Origin: Parelaphostrongylus tenuis
Lineage: Eukaryota > Nematoda > Chromadorea > Rhabditida > Metastrongylidae
Assembly (NCBI GenBank): GCA_019055375.1
Contig: JAHQIW010007310.1
Span: 62,001 to 126,000, forward strand
Direction: 5' to 3'
Length of the DNA: 64,000 nucleotides
Below, piece by piece: positions 42,515-52,700 of this stretch (positions are counted from its first letter, which is position 1; each line of letters starts with the position of its first letter). Below the pieces are notes generated by a model. The model searched no databases. It had not been told where the DNA came from and saw only the letters and a list, made by a program, of their open reading frames with translations. The translations under genes and the position numbers were made by a program.

Positions 42515-43000
42515 AAAGTGTCCTTCATTTCAAACTTGCTCCAAATGCTCGCGCCACCAATGGCGAGCTTCACTGCGAGCAGCTGGGCCGAGTTTACGAT
42601 GCGTTCATGGAAAACTATCCAATATTGATTCGTCGAAAGCGTGTGCCATTTCAGTAAGACAATGCCAAACCCTATACGGCAATGAAGACTAAGGAAAAGT
42701 TTGACGAATTGGAGGATGTCGAGGCCTTGCCGCACTCAGTCTACAGTCCATATGGTGGCTACCCGATTATGGTGCAGCTCCGCTCACTGGAACACTTCCT
42801 GCTTGAAGTTCAGTTCGAGACATTTGACCAAGCTGAAAAGACGTGTCAGGAGTTTTTTAAATCAAAGCCCAAAGATTGATAATTTCGAGCAGATACGCAA
42901 GCTTCTAAGTCGTTGGCAGAAGATCGTGGCTAGTGATAGTCCTTATGCAGTAATAATTATTTTTGCTCATAATTGAATTCATGTATAAACTGTGAATTTA
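42515..43000 (+). pseudogene. Mariner transposase pseudogene
   Basis: One frame reads LGRVYDAFMENYPILIRRKR, then a stop, DNAKPYTAMKTKEKFDELED, YSPYGGYPIMVQLRSLEHFL, QFETFDQAEKTCQEFFKSKP and KD before a stop. It is the catalytic C-terminal half of a mariner transposase. The expected SPDLAPSDYH is replaced by SPYGGYPIMV, so the third catalytic Asp is lost, and there is an internal TAA. It is dead and a different lineage from the 26 kb copy. Confidence 0.85.
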
Positions 43001-43217
43001 CAGCGTGTTGGAGAATTTCTTCTCCAACTTACATTTGATTGTCATCTTACTTTGAAGCCACGCAAAAAACTGATCGTCAGGCTCTATCTTTTGAGTGAAT
43101 TGAATGCATGGTCCACCACTATAGAATAGATAAGCAATGAAAGCTTCATTATGTTTATTCCGTAATCGCTCATATATGCCTGTAATGCAACAATCCCTGA
43201 GTTATAACCTTTATTAC

Positions 43218-43500
43218 GAATGCTTTATTAAGACTACGCTCAAATTTCATTTGATCCTTCCATCATTAATTGAGCCAACTTGTCATGTGGTCTGGTAAGG
43301 GTTCTTGTACAGCCGGATACACGTGTTTCGTCCTTGACACGTCAGTCGGGCAGAACCCGTCGTCTTTCGATATTTTTTATAGTCAGTTCTCTCGGGAGCT
43401 CTGCTCTCTTACAGAGAGTCATCGAAGAAGAAGCAAGGGTTTTGCCGACTGACGAGACTGTAAGGACGAAACACGTGTATCGGGCTGTACAAGAGGGCAC
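43218..43500. mobile_element. Retrozyme-like element with two opposed hammerheads
   Basis: The left half (43218-43400) is an inverted copy of 28190-28391 and carries a minus-strand motif at 43315-43350 whose CTGACGA is CTGACGT. The right half carries a plus-strand motif at 43445-43484 with CTGACGA, GAAA, CACGTG, GTA and stem I CCGA/TCGG (stem II has an A-A mismatch). It ends at a poly-C run. No ORF. Confidence 0.7.
43445..43484 (+). ncRNA. Type I hammerhead ribozyme motif
   Basis: CCGA stem I, CTGACGA (43449-43455), GAC...GAC imperfect stem II, GAAA (43468-43471), CACGTG, GTA, TCGG stem I. The core is intact. Confidence 0.65.
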
Positions 43501-43502
43501 GC

Positions 43503-43522
43503 CCCCCCCCCCCCCCCCCCCC
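43503..43522 (+). repeat. Poly-C tract
   Basis: A run of 20 C. It separates the retrozyme-like element from a PLE relic and could be an insertion scar or an assembly artefact. Confidence 0.9.
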
Positions 43523-43540
43523 AAAAACCTCACTAGACAC

Positions 43541-43990
43541 GCATAGGGAACAGAAGCATAATGGAGCAGATTTTGACGTTAAAGTCACGGTCCTTGCACA
43601 GGAATCGAAAACGTCTACGCGTAAAACTTTGGAAGCCTTCTGGATTCATAGCAAAGGCCCAAAAATGAACCGCAAAGAGGAATACCTCGTAATAACGCGT
43701 GACCTAGCACCATATCTCAGGCTAATATCCCGACCTGAGCCAGGCACAGTCTGACATTATCATAGACTCCGAGTGGCAGGTCTTCAATGATTAATTGAAC
43801 GACCTAAAACATCTAAGCGGTGAGTGTTTTTGAAATGAAGTCTTTCTATGCGACCCAAAAATTTATCTCTTACATTTTCTGCTAGGATTATGAAGGCCTT
43901 TAATTTGATAATTCGCGAATCAATTTGACCTTTCCAGGCTCTGAAGATGGCGAACCTTGCCGAAACGTTAGCCACCACGACTGTTGCAAT
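43541..43990 (+). mobile_element. Penelope-like element 3' relic with hammerhead
   Basis: The plus frame from about 43541 reads HREQKHNGADFDVKVTVLAQ, ESKTSTRKTLEAFWI and RKEEYLVITRDLAPYLRLIS. These match the last 60 residues (end of the GIY-YIG domain, catalytic Glu in LEAFW) of the PLE protein at 51.8 kb. About 200 bp downstream is a hammerhead at 43937-43974, as at the 3' end of the longer PLE. The element is 5'-truncated, as expected of target-primed insertion. Confidence 0.82.
43937..43974 (+). ncRNA. PLE-type hammerhead ribozyme motif
   Basis: Stem I GGCT, CTGAAGA (43941-43947), stem II GGC...GCC, GAAA (43962-43965), a one-pair stem III C/G, cleavage triplet GTT, stem I AGCC. The very short stem III is characteristic of hammerheads in PLE long-terminal-like repeats. 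Confidence 0.7.
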
Positions 43991-44238
43991 ATTCGTGCTG
44001 CATTATTAACTGTATTGTTATGTGCTTCGCTGATATTCAATAAATAATATCATTAACACCTCGGAGCGGCTAAACAGAAGAAGATACTGAGTTATCGCCC
44101 TATTCTAAATTTATTTTGATATTTTTCTATTTTTTTCTTTTGTGCTCTTTATTCGCTTAAGGAAAGAGTTTAAGTTCTACTTATCGTCAGTTGAATTTGA
44201 TAAGAATTAATTTCCAATCTGTGCTTGTAATAATCTCT

Positions 44239-45022
44239 CTACTGTAATTCTATCGTATTTTTTTCGCTGGTTTTCTCCATTTTCTCTAACGTATGCTTGA
44301 TACTCTTACGGACTGAATTTAAATTCCGCTTACAGTCGTTAAACTCTAATCTACATTGAACTAAAACAGCTATGTCATATTTGAAGCCCTTCGTGCCATC
44401 CGAACATAATTCAGCATAGCATTTAGCTTCATTCACATTAACCTTATTAAAGATTTTCGCTTTTTTGACAGCTTTCGTCAGCATAACGACTGTTCTCTGC
44501 TCATTGAGGCTATTGTGTACCTCTTTATACTGTTGAATGTTCATCGTGCTGGTGCATAATGTCATATAGATTCAATTTTGTGTCTATGGGATGATCTCTA
44601 CGACTAATTTCTTGTTCACTTCTCATTTGGCTAATGAAGGCTCGTAACTCCGTTGATCGTCAGCACTTGAGCAACCGTAAATACTCGTGGGAAGTGAGAA
44701 CTCCGCAGCAATAAATGCTGTGAATTGGTATCGTGTAAAACTTGTAACGGAATTTTGAAGTCCCTATCATATTTGCGGATCACTACGCCCTTGCTTACTA
44801 GAACATTATCACCTGAACTGCGCTCACTCATTGTTTCGTATCCCGATCTTTTGAAGCGTACTCTTGGACCTTCATACAAATGCCCATGCAGTCAATACGA
44901 TGCCTAGCAATCTCTGTCATATTTATAAATGAAAGTTGGTCTGTTCTGATTAGGAGAGAACAAATAAAACGATCTACATTCACTGAAGAAGAAATTTTTA
45001 TAAGAGTGGAGTAACCGTTCAA
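44239..45022 (-). pseudogene. Unidentified coding remnant with about three frameshifts
   Basis: Three adjacent minus-strand frames overlap end to start and read like one protein: NVDRFICSLLIRTDQLSF and TEIARHRIDCMGIC; then FKRSGYETMSERSSGDNV, LVSKGVVIRKYDRDFKIPLQ and FPRVFTVAQVLTING; a short piece RAFISQMRSEQEISRRDHPI; then LNEQRTVVMLTKAVKKAK, NVNEAKCYAELCSDGTKGFK and ECRKNLNSV-like charged sequence ending NTIELQ. The composition is protein-like throughout, unlike the surrounding AT-rich DNA. I do not recognise the family; a retroelement protein is one possibility. Confidence 0.5.
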
Positions 45023-45279
45023 AAGCTAAGACTTGATACTATGGCACCACGTCGATGGTTTTCAAAACGTCCCTTTGCAACATTGTAGCGTCTAGGTCAA
45101 AATTGTGTTTTACACTCGCCTTTTACCTTCATTTCTCACGCCAATAGTTCACTGTAACCCGAAAAGTATATCATTGTGTAGAGAAATTTTCAAAGTATCT
45201 TATTCAATCGTTCATTTGGAGTTTCTTCCAAAAAGGAGGAAAAAATTCTAGTCGAATAATAGAATATTGATCGCCCCAG

Positions 45280-45835
45280 CTCGTTCGCCCCTGCCTCTGC
45301 CACGCTCCCTGCCACGACCATCCCCTTGTCGAATAGCCTGTAAGCAACCTTATCAAAAACGTTAAATTTGATCTTATTTATCCTGCTAAGCCGCGTATCC
45401 AAAAAATAAGCACAACGCTAGAATCAGAAAAGATTACGCTATTAGGTGATTGCTAATAGTCTTAAGAAAGAGCTCTTTACGCCGAGCTTTGAAGCAGAAA
45501 TCAAAAAGCCAAAAGAAATCAAACGAGCAGAATAGATTTGCAAAAAGCAAACACGTTTTCAGCTCTATGAAGCCTGTGCTATAGTTTGAGCACTAGCGCT
45601 CTGAGAAACGAGTTTTCTCCAACGAAATATAAACGAGATAAGAGAAAATGATGCGTTGTTTCATAAAACATGGTGTTGTTTCGAATGTTATAATGTTATA
45701 CAGGAGTGTTTTGAGAAACTGGCGACGTGGGGGTAGCCTCAGGTCTCAGCTTTCGAATGGTTACTGCTACTCCTACGAAAATTTCTCTACGGCGAATAAG
45801 ATCAGTTTTTCATTTGCTCCCTCTTGAACAGGAAG
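45280..45835. mobile_element. Foldback family 1, one arm
   Basis: From 45405 the sequence follows the right arm of the 11.7-12.5 kb and 57.1-58.0 kb elements: CAGAAAAGATTACGCTATTA, AAAGAGCTCTTTACGCCGAG, GGCGACGTGGGGGTAGCC, TTACTGCTACTCCTACGAAA, ATTTCTCTACGGCGAATAAG. The left arm is missing or unrecognisable. Confidence 0.65.
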
Positions 45836-45839
45836 AAAC

Positions 45840-46690
45840 TGAAAGTTTATTCACTCAACTTTTAGGATCATTTCTCCGTGACCCAAACAAATTTCCGTAT
45901 AGCATTTTACAGAATGTCGAGAATCTAAGATGAACTAAATAATGCATTTGCTGCAGCACTGTAATTTTTTGTGTACCATTGTTTCATGACATAGATTTGT
46001 TGTATTGACTTACTCAACGAATCATTCTTTTTTGAGGCAACTAGCGATGCCATTTTAGTTAAACCAATGGCAATACTAATTGCACTTTTCTTAAAATTCT
46101 CACAATGATGGCGAATCAGGACATATATGCCACTCGTACAAAAATTTACCTAATATTTTACTTTTATCTAAACTGAAATCTAAAAAGTTTCCATATCTCT
46201 ACAAATTTCTTTTTACATGACTCAGCTCAAGCTTGTTTTTGCATAACACCGAGCATTGCCTGCGGCTGAAAAGGCGCAATATGTAGAAAGGTAAACACTT
46301 TTAGGACATTTTCTTAAAAAATTCTGCAACTCTGGTGTTTTTATGACCTTTTGTTTTTTTTTCTCATTTTAAGAATCATTCTTTTTCCAACTTATCCACT
46401 TGTGCTGTTTTGTTCACATGACGAACTGATTACAATTCTGATTTTTATGAGCATGATTCTCACCATTTGACACGGTAGTTTTTGTAGTTCCACTATGTGA
46501 TTATTTCGCTTGTGTTGAGCTTTCTCATTTTCTGTAGCGTTAGTGATGATTTATGATGGATTTTCCATTATTTACCTACTTTTTTCAATGTGTTAATTCA
46601 AAATATCGATATTCCGATATAATTACGTTCACAATAGAAAGAAAACCTTAGAAGAATCACTGCGCTCCAAAAGCTTACTGTATTTTTCCA
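45840..46690. other. Upstream region of daf-36
   Basis: AT-rich sequence before the daf-36 start. No TATA/Inr assignment is justified; pol II start sites in trans-spliced nematode genes are not evident from sequence. Confidence 0.5.
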
Positions 46691-46700
46691 GCTATTTCAG
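46687..46700 (+). promoter_or_regulatory. Probable trans-splice (SL) acceptor at daf-36 ATG
   Basis: CAGCTATTTCAG immediately precedes the ATG at 46701. TTTCAG is the nematode acceptor consensus, and its position directly against the start codon fits spliced-leader addition. A cis-spliced upstream exon is the alternative. Confidence 0.6.
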
Positions 46701-49700
46701 ATGCTTGGATTAATAATATCACTTGTCGTTATCGGCATAATTTTCATTGTTGCTCGAAAAATTCTTCAGCCGTGCAATCGAATTCGTAAACTTGGCGATG
46801 TTGGACTGTTTCTTGGTGACCCAAAGGTCAGCTCACTGTTGTTCTTCGAACTTCATTTCTGTTCTTTGGAAGCGCTTTATGTTGTGGCATTACGCAGAGA
46901 CCAACAAATTGCCTACATTTATTATGGCTTTAATCGAAGAATCAGTAGATAATAATTTTATGTGGCTGATAGCGGTGTGCCTTGCATTCCTGATTTTGTG
47001 GTCCTTTTTTTGAAGTTGGATCTTGATATACGTTTGGCACAAAAATCTGATTAAGTGAATTTCATTACAGTTTAGGTTTACGAACACCAACGAGTATAGT
47101 ATAAAAAACCCGAAGTATTTCGTGAACAGAGTTCAAGATCTTTTTCAAGCCTCATTTGTCTATAAATGATAATTTGAGCAGAAATCTTTAAGAATTTATA
47201 ATCCACCAAAATTCTTGCTTTCAATCAACAGTGTTTCAATGTTATGAATATTTATCCAGAAACACTGTGTAATATAAAAAATTTGAAACGTCAAGAACGG
47301 TTGGACCCGCCTTCCACCCATACCGAGGGAGCTACTCAACAATCACAGTTATACTTCTAAGAATATAGTTTAAACATAAAATAGTTTTTTAGGACCTATT
47401 TTTTCTCTATATGGAACTTGCACGAGGTTGGTACTTCCTTGTCCTCAAAACTCGATGGTAACGTCTCGGCGGCAGCGCCTTCGTCAGAGCCTTATAGTGT
47501 TTTAGATTGTGCTATCGAATAGTTTTACGTATTCCAAAGAGGAGTATATCGAATATTTGCATCTCTATAATTGTATGACTCTTGTCATGTACAGTTCCAT
47601 TAGTCACCGTGTCACTCGTCAAAGCTGTTCAGTGTAATTTGTTAGCAAAATTGTCACAAGAGCCACCACACTGTATTTGCAAAAGCTCGTACTTTGATAG
47701 GCACAAGTAATTCAAGAGGCCATTTGCATCACATGACCAAATCGTAAACTTGAGCCGAACATCTGCATAGAGGTCTGCGCTGCTTCTTAATTCGCAACCG
47801 TAGTGTTGGAGTGATTTAGTTTGAAGTCCAATATGTATTGCTATGGACTGAAAAAAAGCTGAAGAATCTAACTGCATTTTTTTTCTTCTTGACTTCCTAA
47901 TCCGTGCAGGACACGAGAAGTGAGGATATTTGCACTGTTATCAACTTCAGAACATATGTTGTCTTGCTTGTCGTGACTCTACAAGGGCTTATTTGAAGAG
48001 TTTTTGTACAGGAGCATTTATCACCGTCGAACAGAGTATTTTGCAAGAGTAGTGCTCTTGTGTTTCATAGTCTTTTCTGACACGTTGTTAACTTGTCGTG
48101 AAACACGACAAAAAATACGAAATACGGCTGCAGTGTTAGTCTGAGTCCTGTACTGGAGTGATCAAGTGCGTCGTGCGACACCTCTAATCACTGTTTCAAT
48201 TGTAACAAAGATTCTATAACCTTATAGTTTGGCTCAATCTCGCACTTACGCAGAAGCGTAACCTCTATAAGATCACAGAATGCCTAAATAGTGGAAGTTT
48301 ATAGGAAAAAACTATTAGGATTCACGATTCTTCGAACACTTGAGAAAAATCTTATTGTGTTGCCACGTTGAAAACTATTGGCCCGTGTTATGTATTTCAT
48401 TCACTTCTGCGTCAGGGGTCTCATCCCAAGCGCAAAGCAAACGAACAAGCGGGATTTGTTCTATAGTAGAACATAAAGTACTCTCATACCTTATGTTGGC
48501 AGGCGCCGCTAATCCATTCCTTTTTTTTAAACTTGGATTCTGCTTACCACTCTCCTTGAAAAGCCAGCATTAGAATGTTTCCGTGCTCCTAAAATACTCT
48601 AAAATCAAGAAATCATTCTTGTCCAAAAAAACCAACTTGTCAATTTTATTTCTAGCTGGAAGGTGTCTATCGTGAACGTCAGATTACTCGACTCGCAAAA
48701 CTTCGGCGACTTGGTGATTTGCCTCCTGTATATCCGAATGGATGGTATTGTATAGCAGAATCCGATCAAATAAAGCCGAAAAGTGTCCGAGAGGTAACTG
48801 TGTTTGGTAAGCGGTTAGGTATCAGTCGCGATTAAACCTTATCAAATCAATAGTAATAGTGGCCAATTCCCAACACCCAGGTGAAATAAATGAACATTAG
48901 GAAAAGTGAAATCTCTTTTAACAAAAATTCTTCCCATTTTGCTGCTCTTACAGAAGTGTTATGATGTTATAACTATAGGTCCAAGGATGCTAAGTGATAT
49001 TCAAATTTTGAACCCCAGGCGGGAGTGGGATTTGCGCTTCATCCATGCCAGCTTATCCGGGTCCAATGTCGATATGTGCTCAACAGACCAGGCCCGTTGG
49101 CAGTTGTTTGCTGAGTTACGATACTTTATATTACAAAAAGAGTGATGACAGAGCAACGCCAATGGTGACGTTGTAGTAAAAGCGTCGGAATCAGTAAATT
49201 GTTATCTCATTCTAATCGAAAATTCCACTGTACAACATCTTTATTGTAAGTTTATGGTCTATATGTATTTACCTTATTCTGGTAGACCACCTTTCTGATA
49301 GCTTTCGTTAATGCTTTAGTCTAAACACTAAATTGGATAATTGAACTTCGTTTCAACTTTTACACACGATTAATCAGCATAAATTACCCAGCGGATCCTA
49401 GAACTTGCTGCAGTCGATTCCTTCCTTTGCACTGACCCCCAGAAAGGTCTTCATACATGTCGTGTGTTGTTTCAGCATTTGTTCGAGGATGTTGTCTTTT
49501 CTATCAGTGTCGTGGACTGCTGGTCGAAACGACTTTCTTTGCAATCGCAGAGGTGGTCAAGCTAAGGGGGTTGGGCGTTCAAGTTGAATGATTGCATTGC
49601 AGTTTTGTGTGAGGGGTTCGAGCGAGTGCATCGCTACTGTCTTGCTTTTCTACAGTGCATTGCTATCAGCGCTATCCTGCTCCTTAGTCTCAAATTGTCA

Positions 49701-52700
49701 GTACAATAACACCAGCAAAGTGAAGCTAACAACTGTAGGTACAAACAGTACCAGTACTAACATAATCAATGCAAATACGATATTAAGAGGAACATAGGAC
49801 GATGGATTTATTTTTAAATGCACTACTGAAATTCAACAAAAAAGAGAGAGTCATCATTCTAGAAGCTAAGAACAACCAAAATCGGCTGCACACTGCTAGA
49901 GAGCAGCCTAAAAAAAAGAACAAACGCAATTGTTATCAGAGTTGATATTGCTTGGAAAGAGGTTCTAGAATGGGCACACATTGCTACATCTCCGATAGTA
50001 TGTTATGAAATCAACGCGGGCTGTGTTCTTGCGCAGGCTACTTCTTCAAGATAAATTATTTCTTAAAACATGAAAAACAGCATAAAATAGCATTAAGGAC
50101 AATGCATACTCAACGACAGCAATATAGTTATCCAAAAAGTAGAGGGTATTGTCGGTAGTACAGAAAAAATTCTCCACGGAAGTTTTCTATATCTTGAACT
50201 TGGGTTGACATCTTTCTTCGAGAATCTTGTCAACTTCTCGGACAGAAGTGTTCCAGTACCCGTTAATTGCGGTACGACATATAAGCTTGTGAGATGGAAG
50301 CCATCACGAGACAAACCAGCTCATGTACCAAATTTATGTATGGGGTAATTTTGTGGGATGCTACGTGAGACATCGTTGTTTAGAAAGAAGAAACTGCATT
50401 TAAGCCTCTTTTGTTTTCACTATAAAGTGCTTTTGATTACTACTGTTTTGAAGGTGCAATTGCGTCAGGTAAGAAATATTAGGTCGCTCCATGAGTTTTG
50501 GTATCAAAAAAACAAACACCAAATTTATTAACCAGAACAATTGAAATTGCATGATTTTAATATTGTTCAAATGCGAATTTTCTTGCAAACATTTCGGTAT
50601 ACAAGGTGTTTATACTTGCTTTAGGATATAGCTGTTGTGTGAACGAATTCTCTTTCTAATGATGCACAAATGGCGCGTTGCTTCAAGTAGCATTTTCCCT
50701 TAAGCTACATTCGTGCATGAGTAGCAAGCGAGTTTGTTCCAACTACACCTCCATCTCAAAGCAAGTAGAGGCAAGTTGTAAACCAAAATGTTTGCAGGAA
50801 AATGTGCAATTAAGCGGTGCTCATGCAATTTTAATTACTTGTGGCTAATAGACTTGGTACTTACTGCTCTAGTGTCAAAACGTGTGGAGGAACCTAATAG
50901 AATCGACATAAGAGTCATTGCTGTGTCAGCTAAATAGTGTGACAAATCTCACTTTTAACCTAATGGATGAATTTAGCACACTCATCTTCAATTTGCTCAG
51001 CTTCCTCGTATTAATAGTTTATAATTTCAGGGCAGTTCCTCACACTTGTGAGGTCTGAAAGTGGTCAAGTGTACTTGATTGACTCCTATTGTCCACATCT
51101 TGGCGCTAATTTCAACATTGGCGGAAAAGTAAGTGACAACAACTGTATTCCTTTTACCTTACAATCGATTGTTTTGATTACCTCGTTATAAACATATAGT
51201 CTGTGAGAAATTTTCAAGGCCTTTCAGACGCAAACTCAGACTCAGACATGAGGGACTTAAGACAGACAGAAGGACAGAAAAACAACACAAACAGACAGAC
51301 AGACAGACAGATTCAAGACAAGAGCCAAGACAAGACTTAAGACCTAAGACAACACTTCAGATCAAGAGAATTGAGACCTTGATATTAAGCTTTTCGTACA
51401 GACATTATTCGCTTTTCGTAATAAATCAAAAACAGATTCCGTCTAAAAATTTTAAAAGTATATGCAAGGTTCTCGATTTTCTTCTTTGAGCAGAACACGA
51501 GGTGTTACATTAAACTTTATTCGATAGCTGACGTTTCGGCAGTTCGCCTTCTTCAGAGCCTGGAAAGGCAAAAGGTTTGCAATACAATCAGTCAAACACC
51601 TCCATTACTTCTTTAGAGAAAATCACCAAACCTAGATTTCAATGGCATCAAGCAAAAATCAACACTCAACATACTCACCGCTTTTTATATGTGTTCCACT
51701 GGATGATCCAAGTGGAGATCACCGGCAAGAGAGACACATAGGCTCGTAATGCACCCTACCCATCAAAACAACAGTCTTATATACTGGCTCATATCACGAG
51801 TGTTTACAAGGCATTCCTCCCTGCGGTTTATGGTTGGATTGGTCGTATTAATCCAAAATGCTTCCAAGATCTTTCGCGCTGATGTTTTTTGCTCCTGCGC
51901 AAGGATGGTGACTTCGATTTCAAAATCAACTCCGTCGTGCTTCTGTGCTCTATGCGTCCCTAGCGGGGTGTTTTGTCTATTAAGACGCTTGTCAGCTAGG
52001 TGTTCTTCTATGCGTGCATAGAGCGGCCTACCCGTTTCGCCTACATATTTATCACTACACGCTTTGCAAGAGATTAGGTAGACTGTACCTACGCTCATGC
52101 AATCACCGTCTCTGCCGTTAGGACATATTTTACAATCTTTCGTTATGCAGAGACGGTCATATAAGCGGTTGCGAACTAGTTGGCGTTTTAGAGTATTCGG
52201 TGGTATTTCAATAATGGCCACCGATTGCTCTAAACCCGCTCTTTTCAAACATCGTTTTATAGCTGTACTAATCTCATTTGAATAGAACGGGATGATAAAC
52301 GGGACTTTCCTTTCAACTAAGTTTTCGTTCGGAGGCGCATTATTTCCTCTAAACCTAAGCCGAGGGGCTACGAATTCGTATCCATTAGAAGTGGCTATTT
52401 CCCGCGCCAGTTTCACGGATTCTACTCTCTGCTCCTCCCCGGTACATACATTGGCTGCTGTTCGAAACATGTTTTTTACTAGCGCCTTCTTCGTATGTGA
52501 GGGATGAGAAGAGAGATAGTGAACCAAGATATTCTTACTACTTGGCTTTCGGTACCACTTCGTTATGTAGCCGCTCTCAGTTAAGCTTATTTGCACGTTC
52601 AAGAATGGAAGCCAATCGTCTTTTGGTATCTCACGGGTGAATCTTATATTCTCTGACTGTTCATTCAGCAATCTAAAACAATTATCCAGCTCCTCTTGAG

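Noticed and set aside
42454..42735. A 93-codon minus-strand open frame
   Set aside because: Antisense shadow of the mariner pseudogene on the plus strand.
45190..45402. A 70-codon minus-strand frame with balanced composition
   Set aside because: It lies in the GC-rich centre typical of foldback family 1 (compare 57490-57600), so is probably not a gene.
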